Notes: generated from the sequence alone by a model not told the origin. DNA of 64,000 nucleotides from Reinekea forsetii (GCF_002795845.1 NZ_CP011797.1:705501-769500); one strand, 5' to 3'; counted from the stretch's first letter, positions 24,694-33,702 are shown. Numbers and translations are program-made.

Positions 24694-25587
24694 TTATCTA
24701 GTTTCGGCGTTTGCCGGAAGTCACTCTATTTTTTCGCCTTAGATTCTTGCTAGTTAATGATACAAATAGGCCTCCTTCAAGATTGAAATTCATTGTGGGT
24801 GGAGTATTTTCATATTTAGGTTAATAATCAGACTTATGCAGTAAGATATGTATTGATTTTTATGTATAAGTATTAAGGCTATCTACTAGTTGTAAGAAAT
24901 TACTGGTTTTCTGAGGAGTTCATTCGCTTGTTTGACAGGAATTACTACCTAAAGGCAAACAAATCGCTAGTCCTGGTCGCTTGCCGTCGGGAAAGTATGA
25001 CTGGATTTTTTTTAGTATCGATACAATATAACGATAGAGGATCCTGTGAGGGTATCATCCATAAATTCGGCATAACTACCTTAGTGTTCGGTGAGCTGTG
25101 CTGAAAAAGTCAGTTCTACTTCTGTTCGGGCGCGACATATAACCTCACACAGGAGCGACGGACCCAATGTAGCAGAAGTCTAAGGCAGCAGATTTAACTA
25201 AAATTTAGGTGCCAACCGTTGATATGATTTGTTGGTCTTTTAAGTGTGCGGGAGTTTTGATGGAGGTTGATACAGTACACCGCGACGGCTGTGGACTTAG
25301 TACAATGATCGGAACAATAAGAGGAAACTCTGTATAACAACCACAATGGTGTTTTGTTTAGCCGCGTAGGGCTCAGATTTAAAATCGTTTATAAGGTCGG
25401 GTGACGGCATCTCAGGTAAATTTTTGCTAATTCATATTTCCCGCCGAAGGTGTTCAAAATTCTGTGTCACCCAAGCTTCAAAGCGCGATGTGATCGTCCA
25501 GTCGTCCTGCAAAATGTATCGCCAATTGTGACAGCGTTAGATTCCTATTTTCTACTTGATGTGTCCAGCGTTCCGATGCTTTGAGGA
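24694..25587. other. about 0.9 kb without a recognisable gene
   Basis: Frames are short and no start has a plausible RBS. No tRNA or rRNA segment was recognised. Composition shifts from AT-rich near the operon to mixed, as in decayed DNA. Confidence 0.4.
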
Positions 25588-25733
25588 AATCATGGGGTCA
25601 GAGCCGTTGATTTGGTACTGCTACTTAGCTGTTCGCAATTGTGCGTGTTCAACGTACAAACCGTAACTGACTCGCACTCACGCCCTCCAACAGGGGGGGG
25701 CATGAAAATCAATGGCTCTGCCCCTTTTGATTT
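25588..25733 (+). repeat. repeat family A, full copy
   Basis: Begins ATCATGGGGTCAGAGCC and ends AATGGCTCTGCCCCTTTTGA. Terminal GGGTCAGAGCC / GGCTCTGCCCC are inverted. Contains an internal G8 run at 25703-25710. It abuts repeat B directly. Confidence 0.8.
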
Positions 25734-25905
25734 GGACACCCACTTTAAAACTCACCGACTTTGCAACTTAATGGGCCCTCAAGGTCGTGATGATTCTCTC
25801 TATTATCATTGTATTTGCTCCTTGTGCGTCGACCATCCTTAAGTGGCATACATGTCTTTTTGGTCAGGATTGCGGCCATTGGCGTAAGCTTTAAAGTGGG
25901 TGTCC
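25734..25905. repeat. repeat family B (172-bp MITE-like element), copy 1
   Basis: Bounded by 16-bp perfect inverted repeats GGACACCCACTTTAAA and TTTAAAGTGGGTGTCC. The body (CACCGACTTTG, AACTTAATGGGCCCTCAAG, GTCGAC-AT-CTTAAGTGG) is about 80 percent alike to copy 2 at 27994. No ORF inside. Confidence 0.8.
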
Positions 25906-26137
25906 TATTAAGTCCGACTATTAAGTCCGGTAACAGAACCTTTATGTTCTACGCTGTTTGTCTCCAGGCCCCTGTCTTCGTAGAGTGTTCCAGTAAGGCT
26001 ACCCATCTGGCCCTCGCATCTTTTGATTTTTCAGTTCAGTCATCCCGCCTCGGTAAACGATACAGGCCTCTGCGTCCTTATGATTGGCGGCTTGCAGAGG
26101 ACTCAGTCGGTTCTAAACATCAACTGCTGTCACAAAA

Positions 26138-27508
26138 TTAATTTTGCGAAGACCTGTGCGCTGCCTTCCAAGCTGAAAACTCAGACGGCCTCAAACCATA
26201 GCGTGCCAAAACACCCTCGTGTAATCGCCTGAGTTCTTCAACAATAAGCGCTTGAAGCTCACCTTGCTCAGATGCGGGAATTTGTTCAGCTACCGCTTGT
26301 TGGATTGCAGCGAGTGGATCCAACTCTGTATGGGTAACAACGTCGTGGATGATCTGTTTGATAACGTCTCGCCAGGCTAGGCGCAACGGATCGGGCTCCG
26401 CCAAATCTTGCTTAATGGCCAAGTATTCCTGGGTTGAGCGTTCATAGGCCCAAACATAAAGATCGCGCAGCAGCTCAACACGGGTCATTTCATATACACC
26501 CAGGGTCGCACGACTGTAAGCCTGTTCAGGTACATCCAGAAACGTTAGTGGACATAGGTTAGCGCGAAACAGCGGCAGGTTTGTTGCCAGGCGGGAGGTA
26601 CGTTTATTAATATCAGCAAAGGGCTGCAAATAGGGTAAGTGCACCATCATAAAAAAAGACTGCTCAAACGCATCGGTAATTTGGTTGGCTTTGTTAAGCA
26701 GTAACCCGAACGTGTCTTCTATTTGACCTGACACCGACAAGGGTCGGTAGACACTCTTACCAATATCCACTGCATGTTGGCGTATGCGCCCCTCATCAGC
26801 CGGGTTGGGCAGTAAGTTTTCCGACAATGCGCTGTGGAGATTCATTAGGGTGTAGCGGTTGAACTGCGCCGTATCGATGTTTTCCACTAACAATTCAATG
26901 GCAGACTTATGATTCAAAATCATTTGGGTCTCAAGAGCTGCTTTGCCTTGTGCTGACTTCCCATGTTCGATGAGTTCGCGCGTATCAAGTCGCGTGTAGG
27001 TATTACCTTCTAGATTACTCGACGCCCAAGATAGATCGATAAGTAAGCGATTTGAAATGGTGCGACTGTAAGTCCCTGCCGGCTGATGACCATCGGTGGT
27101 TTTTCCCATCTTGTGTAATTGACGCCGAAGTGACTCGGATAGGTACCAGGTTGTATTAGGACGATAGGCATCCAGAAAGTCACGCTGATAGCCTACGGGT
27201 TTGCGGGCAACAAGAGGTTGATCGATGTACCTCAGTATATCCTGACTGTCTGCAGACAAAGGGATGAAATTCGCTATACCGTCTGGTTTGCTCCACTCAA
27301 TGCCAATCTCAGTCGGGATGTCAGTACCGAAATACTCGCGAGCGCGACCCTCACCGTGTGCGAAAATCCTGCCATTTTCAATAAGCTTGGCTATCTGGCG
27401 CTGTGCTGTGCGCCGGGCAATACCGGGGTGCTGCGTCAAGAGCTCGGCCAGAGTCACGCCGCCTGAGGTTTTTATAATACTAGCTAATAGCTCGTTGGTA
27501 GAGGACAT
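26138..27508 (-). CDS. Fic-fold protein with N-terminal winged helix; catalytic His replaced
   Basis: Fic-domain protein of the helix-turn-helix subgroup. An N-terminal wHTH (GGVTLAELLTQHPGIARRTAQR and following) precedes SWASSNLEGNTYT, the (S/T)xxxE(G/N) inhibitory-helix motif, then the FIC loop LQPFADINKRTSRL. In canonical AMPylators the loop starts HPF; here it is QPF, so the catalytic His is lacking and adenylylation is doubtful, a trait I believe this subfamily shares. The frame opens at TTG 27544, but I prefer ATG 27508 because one operator-like repeat overlaps the extra codons. Several GGCGCAGTTT repeats in its promoter suggest self-regulation through the wHTH. Confidence 0.75.
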   Translation of the reverse strand: MSSTNELLASIIKTSGGVTLAELLTQHPGIARRTAQRQIAKLIENGRIFAHGEGRAREYFGTDIPTEIGIEWSKPDGIANFIPLSADSQDILRYIDQPLVARKPVGYQRDFLDAYRPNTTWYLSESLRRQLHKMGKTTDGHQPAGTYSRTISNRLLIDLSWASSNLEGNTYTRLDTRELIEHGKSAQGKAALETQMILNHKSAIELLVENIDTAQFNRYTLMNLHSALSENLLPNPADEGRIRQHAVDIGKSVYRPLSVSGQIEDTFGLLLNKANQITDAFEQSFFMMVHLPYLQPFADINKRTSRLATNLPLFRANLCPLTFLDVPEQAYSRATLGVYEMTRVELLRDLYVWAYERSTQEYLAIKQDLAEPDPLRLAWRDVIKQIIHDVVTHTELDPLAAIQQAVAEQIPASEQGELQALIVEELRRLHEGVLARYGLRPSEFSAWKAAHRSSQN

Positions 27509-27516
27509 AGGGTTTT

Positions 27517-27599
27517 GGCGCAGTTTAAGGATGTTGGGGCGCAATTATGGCGCAGTTTCTAGAACTGCGCCAGTTTTGTTGAGTTTTATGGCGCAGTTT
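27517..27599 (-). promoter_or_regulatory. repeated GGCGCAGTTT operators upstream of the Fic-like gene
   Basis: GGCGCAGTTT occurs at 27517-27526, 27549-27558 and 27590-27599, a variant GGCGCAATTA at 27538, and an inverted copy at 27562-27571. The central pair forms a palindrome 27548-27572 with 10-bp perfect arms (TGGCGCAGTT / AACTGCGCCA). This is the layout of an autoregulatory site. Confidence 0.65.
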
Positions 27600-27786
27600 A
27601 GCCAGGCCCTAAAATCCAGAGCCACTTCTCAGGGGCTCTGGGGATATTTGGCCTGTTCAGCCACAAGCAGTCAGGAACCCTGACATGAGAGACTTGTAGA
27701 ATAGCTTTACATTGAATAACCTCAGTATTGATCTAATGTAATACAGCCCTGCAGCCCTATAAAGGGACGATTTTAGAGCGTTGAAC

Positions 27787-27987
27787 CTAATTGCACCTAA
27801 TTGCACCTAATTGGACACCCACTTTAGTGATTTGCTGGTCGCCCTGCACATCAACCAGCTGAAGGCCCTTGGCGTTAAAAAACTCGGTGCCGAGGGCATT
27901 ATGGTTGAGCCAGGTTTTGCCGAAGGCGGTCTCGAAGACCTCAACCTCTAATTGGCTGGCATCGCAGTTCTCACTTATCTGGACCAC
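27787..27987 (-). pseudogene. orphan protein-like fragment between repeat B ends
   Basis: The minus-strand frame reads convincingly as protein (LEVEVFETAFGKTWLNHNAL, TEFFNAKGLQLVDVQ) but has no RBS and no parent gene. A GGACACCCACTTTAG end lies inside the 3' part at about 27814 and repeat B begins 7 bp beyond it. It may be a captured piece of a host or transposase gene. Family not recognised. Confidence 0.3.
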
Positions 27988-27993
27988 TTATCT

Positions 27994-28165
27994 GGACAAC
28001 CACTTTAAGACTTACCGACTTTGAAACTTAATGGGCCCTCAAGTTCTTGACGATTTTCTCCATTACCACTGTATTTTGCACCTTGTTGGTCGACTATCTT
28101 AAGTGGTATCCACGTCTTTTTGGACACAATTACGGCCATCGGCGTAAGGTTTAAAGTGGGTGTCC
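27994..28165. repeat. repeat family B, copy 2
   Basis: Same 172-bp length as copy 1. The left end has one change (GGACAACCACTTTAA), the right end TTTAAAGTGGGTGTCC is intact. The right end is followed by a 19-bp direct duplication, GGGTGTCCTATTAAGTCTT twice (28158-28195). Confidence 0.8.
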
Positions 28166-28322
28166 TATTAAGTCTTTGGGTGTCCTATTAAGTCTTTGCC
28201 TTCCGAATAATCTCGGCTAATCGAATGACCCGTCAAAGTCTGTGCTGTTTGATGTACAGGTTTTCGCGTATTTTGAAATGGCGGTCATATGTCCGTAATG
28301 TTTTATGGTTAGGCAGTATATT

Positions 28323-28690
28323 CAGCCAAATTGAACAGATAACCAAAGGTGGAATTTGAGCTGAAGCTCAACATTAGAACAAGTCTGCTGGAAAAGCCGG
28401 GTTTTTCCGGGCAAAAACAGCAGGTGCGACTTTTGCCGGAACCGCTGTCTAATCGGCCGATATTCGATACTTAAAAGTGTTAAATATGTAGTACTCCCAA
28501 GTAACAGATTCACAAGAAAATATTCGAAATCTATCCGCACTGCTAATCAACCCCGACTGCGGCTTTTGCCGAGTCTATTCAATTGACAGAAACCCCTGAA
28601 GGCGGCAGGCTCTCTAGCTTGTAGTAGGGTTTGAGACTTTGTCAGTTAAGGCAAAACCGGAACCCGGCAAAAACGGCTAGAGCCGAGAAA
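28323..28690 (+). repeat. repeat family C, ORF-less hairpin-rich unit, uninterrupted copy
   Basis: Starts 9 bp after a GTTAGGC core site (28308-28314) and ends just before GTTAACT (28697), so it behaves as an integron cassette without a gene. A hairpin at 28385-28423 has outer arms CTGCTG/CAGCAG and inner arms GGAAAA/TTTTCC. Related copies are at 31227, 35062 and 45377. Confidence 0.7.
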
Positions 28691-28726
28691 CAAGCTGTTA
28701 ACTGTCATCAATAATTTTGAGAGCAT

Positions 28727-29083
28727 ATGGATATCGATTTTGCGAAGAGCTTTTCAGAGGAATGGATTCAGTCGTGGAACTCCCACGATATAGAGAAGAT
28801 TATTTCCCACTATGCAGAAGAGTTAGAGTTCAAATCCCCTTTGATCGTTGAAAGATATTCCGACCCAGATGGAATCATCTATAAACGAGAGAAGTTAAAG
28901 GAATACTTTCTTATTGGCTTAGCTAAGAACCCTTCACTGAAATTTGGATCAAAGCAGGTATTGTTGGGTGTAAATTGCTTAACTCTGTACTATCAAAACG
29001 CGAGAGGTGGAGAGACTGCTGAGCTTTTTGAGTTTAATGAAAGTCATAAAGTTATAAGGTCTGTGTCATGTTATTCATTTTAG
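28727..29083 (+). CDS. NTF2-like/SnoaL-fold protein (cassette gene)
   Basis: 118 residues with the SnoaL/NTF2 pattern: FSEEWIQSWNSHDIEKIISHYAEELEF at the N-terminus, then KREKLKEYFLIGLAKNP and C-terminal beta strands (CLTLYYQNARGGETAELFEF). Such proteins form a cone-shaped pocket; some are isomerases or hydrolases, many have no assigned substrate. It is the sole gene of an integron cassette: GTTAACT lies 24 bp before it and an attC follows its stop. The ATG has GAGAG upstream. Confidence 0.7.
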   Translation: MDIDFAKSFSEEWIQSWNSHDIEKIISHYAEELEFKSPLIVERYSDPDGIIYKREKLKEYFLIGLAKNPSLKFGSKQVLLGVNCLTLYYQNARGGETAELFEFNESHKVIRSVSCYSF

Positions 29084-29092
29084 CGGGATACA

Positions 29093-29193
29093 GTTAACAA
29101 GTGGCAGTAACAGACTCGTAAAACTGTCACTTTTTGTGCAAAAGGCCGCACAAAAGCTGCCAATTTAACTCACGGCTATGCTAGGCGTTATGG
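29093..29193 (+). repeat. attC site of the NTF2 cassette
   Basis: R'' GTTAACA at 29093, R' GTTATGG ending 29193, with complementary arms (GGCAGTAACAG...; TTTTTGTGC / GCACAAAAG; ...GCTGCC). 101 bp, typical of chromosomal integrons. Confidence 0.8.
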
Positions 29194-29199
29194 ACCATT

Positions 29200-29895
29200 A
29201 TGTATAAGGCAATAGTATTTGATTTTGGAAATACGATAGCAAAATCAGGTCCGTTAGCGAATGCTCTTAAAGCTGTGGTTGTCGACGAGAAAGCTTTTGT
29301 TGTAGGAAAGCAGATTGAAAAGGAAATTAGCGATCTATATAAGCCAGACCAGATAAAACAGCCCGAGTGGACGGATATTTGGGCGCGTTGCTTTCAGAAG
29401 TCAGGGCTTACATTTAGCGAGGGTATTGGTCGTAGGCATTTAGAAGAATTTTGTCGTTCTAACGAAACTTTGCCGAACGTAGAAGAAATGCTAATAGAGT
29501 TAAAGAGAATCGGATTTAAGTTGGGCTTGTTGTCAAATGCTACCGGCCCTAAAGAAATCTTCCAGAATGATTTAGAAACTCGTGGGTTGGCAAAGTACTT
29601 TGATAGTGTTGTTTGGTCTTGCGCAATTGGTTATAGGAAGCCGTCTCGTAAAGCTTTTGAGGCTGTTCTTGGTCAATTGAGTGTTAGGCCCGAAGAGACG
29701 CTCATGATTGGAGATTCTGAAATTGCTGATATTGAAGGAGCGACTGAAATGGGTATGGATGCCGCATTGGTAACACCAAAAATAGATGTTAAAACAAATG
29801 CGAAATACCAGGTGGCTATGGATCGACTATTTGAGGATGTACTAGCCATAACAAATACAGGCAGTGGACGCGAAAACCGCGCGACACAGCTGTAA
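29200..29895 (+). CDS. HAD-family hydrolase (cassette gene)
   Basis: Haloacid-dehalogenase-like phosphatase, 231 residues. Motif I is modified: VFDFGNTIAKSG has Asp-Phe-Gly rather than DxDxT, so the general acid Asp is Gly. Motif II is LLSNATG, motif III Lys lies in GYRKPSRKAF, motif IV is MIGDSEIADIEGATEMG. The second-Asp loss is seen in some HAD subgroups with other chemistry. The C-terminal 15 residues are encoded by the attC site, as often happens in cassettes. The ATG is 7 bp after the previous attC, leaving little room for a promoter, so expression depends on the array. Confidence 0.8.
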   Translation: MYKAIVFDFGNTIAKSGPLANALKAVVVDEKAFVVGKQIEKEISDLYKPDQIKQPEWTDIWARCFQKSGLTFSEGIGRRHLEEFCRSNETLPNVEEMLIELKRIGFKLGLLSNATGPKEIFQNDLETRGLAKYFDSVVWSCAIGYRKPSRKAFEAVLGQLSVRPEETLMIGDSEIADIEGATEMGMDAALVTPKIDVKTNAKYQVAMDRLFEDVLAITNTGSGRENRATQL

Positions 29896-29904
29896 ACGTT
29901 AAGA
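29848..29904 (+). repeat. attC site of the HAD cassette
   Basis: R'' ATAACAA at 29848, R' GTTAAGA at 29898-29904, short stem GGACGCG/CGCGCGAC. It overlaps the 3' end of the HAD gene. A similar block (AATGGACGCGTAAAAGCCCG) recurs at 48251. Confidence 0.6.
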
Positions 29905-29917
29905 GCATGAATGAATA

Positions 29918-30364
29918 ATGAGACAGCCCTTTTCTATAAATGTATTTCTCTACCGTGTTGAGGAAGGAAGCATTCAATTCTTATTGCTGAAACGAATTCA
30001 ACGTTCGGAATTTAGCTTGCCTGCTTTTTGGCAAGGTGTTACTGGTGGCATGGAAGAAGGCGAAACGTTTGAAGAAACAGCTGGTAGAGAAATATTCGAA
30101 GAAACTGGTTATAAGCCAAATTCGATTGAGGCTGTAGGTTATGAGTACTCTTTTCCTATTAAAGATGAATGGCGTATTTCTTACGGTTCAGAGCCGATGG
30201 AGATACTAGAGAAAGTATATTGTGCTGAAGTAGAAGGTGAGCCTGTGTTGTCAGCCGAACACAGCGAGTATAAATGGGTTTCAGAATCTGAAGCTATGGA
30301 GCTGATGCACTTTGATACCAATAAATTGGCGATTGAAGCAGCAAATAAGTGGCTTAGCTCTTAA
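29918..30364 (+). CDS. NUDIX hydrolase (cassette gene)
   Basis: Pyrophosphohydrolase acting on nucleoside diphosphates linked to another moiety. The Nudix box is complete: GGMEEGETFEETAGREIFEETGY (quoted in part; positions about 46-68), with the REIFEETG core. The start PFSINVFLYRVEEGSIQFLLLKR and late KWVSESEA are typical of NTP pyrophosphohydrolases of the MutT/NudB class. 148 residues, complete. Followed at once by attC. Confidence 0.85.
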   Translation: MRQPFSINVFLYRVEEGSIQFLLLKRIQRSEFSLPAFWQGVTGGMEEGETFEETAGREIFEETGYKPNSIEAVGYEYSFPIKDEWRISYGSEPMEILEKVYCAEVEGEPVLSAEHSEYKWVSESEAMELMHFDTNKLAIEAANKWLSS

Positions 30365-30451
30365 CAAGCCAAGGTTGGGCATGCCCGCTAAAACCGCTCC
30401 GCGGCGGGCATCGGACTCACTACCATTCGCCGCAACTTAGGAGCGTTAACT
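30359..30451 (+). repeat. attC site of the NUDIX cassette
   Basis: R'' CTTAACA near 30359, R' GTTAACT at 30445-30451; strong stem GCCCGC / GCGGGC around 30383-30409. The arm sequences resemble the attC at 48680. Confidence 0.85.
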
Positions 30452-30457
30452 AAATAT

Positions 30458-30922
30458 ATGAATATAGAATTTGCTAAAGTTGAACATTCAAAAAGGCTTT
30501 CTGAAATGGTCTTAGCTGCAAGCGAAGAGCTTCGTGGAATTGATTTTAATGAAGAAGGCTGGGAACGCTTTGTTAACTCAAATACAACAAGTGAATTTGA
30601 AGCCAAACTAAGCAAGTCTGAACTTATCATTTTCTGTTGTTTAGAATCAAATTGTATAATTGGTTTTCTATCACTAAAAGACAATGAAAAAATAGATCAA
30701 CTGTTTGTAGCTCCTGAAGCTAGAAATAGAGGAGTTGCATCATCTCTTTGGCAACGCGCAAAGAAAAATGCTATTGAAAATTCTTCTTCCGGTATGTTTT
30801 GGGTAAGGTCTTCAAGTGTTGCTATTCCCGTATATCAAAAATTTGGCTTCATGTGTGAAGGTAATCGCCAAAGTTTTGGTGGCATAAAATTCCAACTAAT
30901 GCGGTTAGAAGTAAATAGTTAA
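30458..30922 (+). CDS. GNAT N-acetyltransferase (cassette gene)
   Basis: 154 residues with the GNAT fold: N-terminal beta-alpha (FAKVEHSKRLSEMVL), strand IIGFLSLKDNEKIDQLFV, acetyl-CoA pyrophosphate loop VAPEARNRGVASSLW (RxxGxA), and C-terminal VYQKFGFMCEGNRQSF. Acceptor unknown; similar cassette acetyltransferases include small-molecule resistance enzymes. The ATG lies 6 bp after the preceding R' site, and the stop overlaps the next attC. Confidence 0.8.
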   Translation: MNIEFAKVEHSKRLSEMVLAASEELRGIDFNEEGWERFVNSNTTSEFEAKLSKSELIIFCCLESNCIIGFLSLKDNEKIDQLFVAPEARNRGVASSLWQRAKKNAIENSSSGMFWVRSSSVAIPVYQKFGFMCEGNRQSFGGIKFQLMRLEVNS

Positions 30923-31049
30923 CAAGTCGACGCAGCACCAGTCGCTGCGCTCCTTGGACAGTTTTTAAGTCGCAGTTTTATGGTTTTGCTGCGCAAAAGT
31001 ATTCGATAAAACCACAACTTAAAAACTGCCGCTGAACTCAGCGTTAGGC
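30918..31049 (+). repeat. attC site of the GNAT cassette (132 bp)
   Basis: R'' GTTAACA at 30918-30924, R' GTTAGGC at 31043-31049; long imperfect stem (GCAGTTTTATGGTTTTGCTGCGC centre; AGTTTTTAAG / CTTAAAAACT arms). VCR-like length. Confidence 0.85.
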
Positions 31050-31226
31050 ACCCGAGTTACCCAAAATTAGTAGACATCTTCTATAGCTAGGCAGTCGCAT
31101 TTGCCTGTTGAATAATCTCATCTAACTGAAAACCTGTTAGATCCTGTAACACTAGCGCAACGAATATGCGCCTGTATGGCTTTTTAACTGATCAGTATCA
31201 TTCTCTTTACGTTAATAACCCATAGC

Positions 31227-31591
31227 CAGCCAAATTGAAAAGATAACCAATGGATCAGGGTGAACTGCATCGCAAAAGGTTAAGGTATCTGAAGGAAAAG
31301 CCAGCTTTTTCCGGGTTAAACCAGCAGGCGCCGGTTCTGCCCGGGAGACTGTCTAATTGGGTTATTTGATACTTAAAGAGGTGCTATATGTAGTCCTCTA
31401 AAATATCTAATTTTAAAGGACTTTATCAAAATCAATCTGCAGTACTAATCAAACCCACTTGCGGCTTTTGCCGGACGTGTTCAATTGACAGAAATCGGTG
31501 CAGACTCCACAATATCAGGTATACAGTCGGTTGTGAGTGTTGATTTGATCGGACAAGAGTGGCACCCGGTAGAAACGGTTAGATCCGAGAA
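31227..31591 (+). repeat. repeat family C, copy interrupted by IS110-type element
   Basis: Parallels 28323-28690 from CAGCCAAATTGAA through GGAAAAGCC...TTTTTCC...CAGCAG, GCTGTCTAAT and CTTGCGGCTTTTGCCG to ATCCGAGAAA. The IS follows at the point where the uninterrupted copy reads CAAGCTGTTAAC. Confidence 0.7.
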
Positions 31592-32902
31592 ATAATGGTA
31601 TGGACCTCTCTCCTGTATACTGTGACTCACCAATGTGAGGAACCGTGAGGAGAGCATCATGAAAGACGTCGCAGCTTTTTGTGGGATTGATATAGCCAAG
31701 CACTTAATCTCAGTCCACCTTGAAAATGAAGACCGGAAAGTAATCAGTCAAAAAAACATGCGCCGAGACAGCGTATTGACATTTTTTTCGAACATGCCTC
31801 CTTGTTTAATTGGTATCGAGTCATGTGGTGGTAGTCAGCATTGGGCAAGAGAATTAAGAAAGTTTGGTCACGATGTTAGACTGATGAATGCAAAGTACAT
31901 CATTCCATATCGACGTAAAGGTAAGAATGATTTAAACGATGCCGAAGCAATTTGTGAAGCGGTATCGCGACCAAGTATGAAATTTGTTGCTGTCAAAACA
32001 GAGCAGCAACAATCTATATTGATGGTGCATCGTTTACGGCAACAATGTATATCGCATAGAACGTCGCTGAGTAACCAAGTTCATGCGTATTTATTGGAGT
32101 TTGGCATATCGCTTCCGAAAGGTGCCAAAGCGATCCATAAAAACCTGAGCGCTATATTTGAGAACTGTGAGTTAAACCCTTTAGTTGTCGAAATGCTGCA
32201 TGAATTGCTCGCGGCCATAGCAAGAGAAGAAGAGCGAGAAGCATACTTTAATAAACGCATAGCGGATTGGGTGAAGCACGACGAGCGAGCCAAGGCTTTG
32301 CTTAAATTGGACGGAATAGGTCCCTTGAGTGCCTCGGCCATTGTTGCTACAGCGGGTGATCCGTCCTTCTTTGAAAATGGTCGGCAGTTTGCGGCCTGGC
32401 TCGGATTGGTGCCACGGCAATATTCGAGTGGGGGAAAGAGTAAGCTAGGTGGGATTACCAAAGCAGGTGATCGATATTTAAGGACATTGCTGATTCACGG
32501 AGCCCGATCGGTTTTACTGATGGCGAGTCGAGGGAAAGGACAACAGCGTGAATGGGTCAATCAGTTGAGAACGCGGCGCCCTGAGAATGTTGTTGCAGTA
32601 GCAATGGCGGCAAAACAAGCACGTATGACCTGGGCGATCATGGCCGGTAAAGTAGTTTGAAACTAAAATGAATTATAGATAATAGGATCTTCAACGATTT
32701 GCGCACAATGAGATGAATGTCAGCCAGACTGACTGTATTAGGCCCTGATAACAGCTTTGATACTTAGATGTCGTAGTAATAATGAGGGCAATGCAGGCAA
32801 ATACCATCTTGGTCACTCAAAAAGAGTGAAACCGAATAGATAAATGCAGTCACAAGACGTTACGATTATTGGGTGGCAATGCGGAGAGGGTCCATAGATA
32901 AA
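31592..32902 (+). mobile_element. IS110-family (IS1111-like) element, copy 1
   Basis: About 1.31 kb. Short inverted ends TATGGAC (31599) and GTCCATA (32889). The transposase is identical to copy 2. Right flank CTGTTAAA matches the R'-like end of repeat C, so it is inserted at a cassette boundary, as known for the IS1111-attC group. Confidence 0.8.
31659..32660 (+). CDS. IS110-family DEDD transposase, copy 1
   Basis: RuvC-like DEDD transposase N-terminal domain: FCGIDIAKHLISVHLE (first Asp), IGIESCGGSQHW (Glu), and RKGKNDLNDAEAI (two Asp). The C-terminal Transposase_20 region follows: LLKLDGIGPLSASAIVA, FAAWLGLVPRQYSSGGK, LGGITKAGDRYLRTLLIHGA with the conserved Ser region. Start ATG 31659 has GAGGAG upstream; the longer GTG frame adds 8 residues without support. 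Members of this family use a bridge RNA from non-coding end sequence to select target sites; the 240 bp after the stop is the likely place here, by analogy with IS1111. Confidence 0.9.
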   Translation: MKDVAAFCGIDIAKHLISVHLENEDRKVISQKNMRRDSVLTFFSNMPPCLIGIESCGGSQHWARELRKFGHDVRLMNAKYIIPYRRKGKNDLNDAEAICEAVSRPSMKFVAVKTEQQQSILMVHRLRQQCISHRTSLSNQVHAYLLEFGISLPKGAKAIHKNLSAIFENCELNPLVVEMLHELLAAIAREEEREAYFNKRIADWVKHDERAKALLKLDGIGPLSASAIVATAGDPSFFENGRQFAAWLGLVPRQYSSGGKSKLGGITKAGDRYLRTLLIHGARSVLLMASRGKGQQREWVNQLRTRRPENVVAVAMAAKQARMTWAIMAGKVV

Positions 32903-33009
32903 CTGTTAAATGGCAGGAGTTAACATGAGCGACTCAGCTATGGGAGCGCATTTTCGTTGCCAAGATTTTGCGCCCAATACACACAGGGCTTAACCCGTGA
33001 AGGATTATC

Positions 33010-33651
33010 ATGCTTGAACTTTACTATTTCCCCGATAATGCAAGCCTAGCGCCTCACTTTCTTTTGGTTGAGACGCAACTCGAATATTCGCTAAGGCTTG
33101 TTGATCGCGATTCCAACACTCAAAAATCAAAGGAATATTTGAAGCTGAATCCGGCAGGTCGTATTCCGACACTGGTGCATAACGAACTCGTTCTGTTTGA
33201 AAGCCCTGCCATCTGTATCTACATTTGTGAGCTAGACCCCAGTTCGAAATTTATTCCTCCGGTCGGACACTTCAATCGCCCGCTGTTTTTTCAATGGTTA
33301 ACCTACCTTAACAACACTCTCCAAGCGGAATTCATGGTTTGGAGATATCCCGACCGTCACACCACGGATGCCAAGGGTGTCGAAGGAATCAAAGTGGCCC
33401 AAGATCTGCGATTAGTAGGGATTCTCGCTCTGTTGGACGAAGAACTTAGTAAGAAACCATTCTTGTTAGGATCTAACGTCAGCGCCTGTGACCACTTCTT
33501 GTTTATGCTGGCGTTGTGGTGCGGAAATATTTCTCGACCACCAACATCATTTGCGAACCTTAACCGTTTCATGGCTGAGATGTCGCAGAGACCTGCTATT
33601 CAAAAGGTGTGTGAAATTGAAAATATCGACTTGGACCGTTACGAAGCGTGA
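33010..33651 (+). CDS. glutathione S-transferase family protein (cassette gene)
   Basis: 213 residues. The thioredoxin-like N-domain has ELYYFPDNASLAPHFLLVE (Ser in the catalytic region), NPAGRIPTLVH with cis-Pro and the glutathione-contact ES in LFESPAICIYI. The all-helical C-domain has FLLGSNVSACDHFLFMLALW, the N-cap region. It likely conjugates glutathione or acts as an isomerase/peroxidase. RBS GAAGGA before the ATG. It is the first gene after IS110 copy 1 and ends in an attC-like sequence. A 22-codon ORF with good RBS (32925-32993) lies just upstream. Confidence 0.8.
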   Translation: MLELYYFPDNASLAPHFLLVETQLEYSLRLVDRDSNTQKSKEYLKLNPAGRIPTLVHNELVLFESPAICIYICELDPSSKFIPPVGHFNRPLFFQWLTYLNNTLQAEFMVWRYPDRHTTDAKGVEGIKVAQDLRLVGILALLDEELSKKPFLLGSNVSACDHFLFMLALWCGNISRPPTSFANLNRFMAEMSQRPAIQKVCEIENIDLDRYEA

Positions 33652-33702
33652 GATTGAAAATAGTCTGTTGAATCAAATTTATGGGCTCTAGCGAAATGCC
33701 AT

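Noticed and set aside
28322-28540. 72-codon minus-strand frame in repeat C
   Set aside because: Not kept in the other copies of repeat C, so the repeat is treated as non-coding.
32081-32461. Minus-strand frames within both IS110 copies
   Set aside because: Shadows of the transposase in both copies.
32925-32993. 22-codon ORF with good RBS upstream of the GST gene
   Set aside because: Too short to judge; no conservation evidence, possibly a leader.
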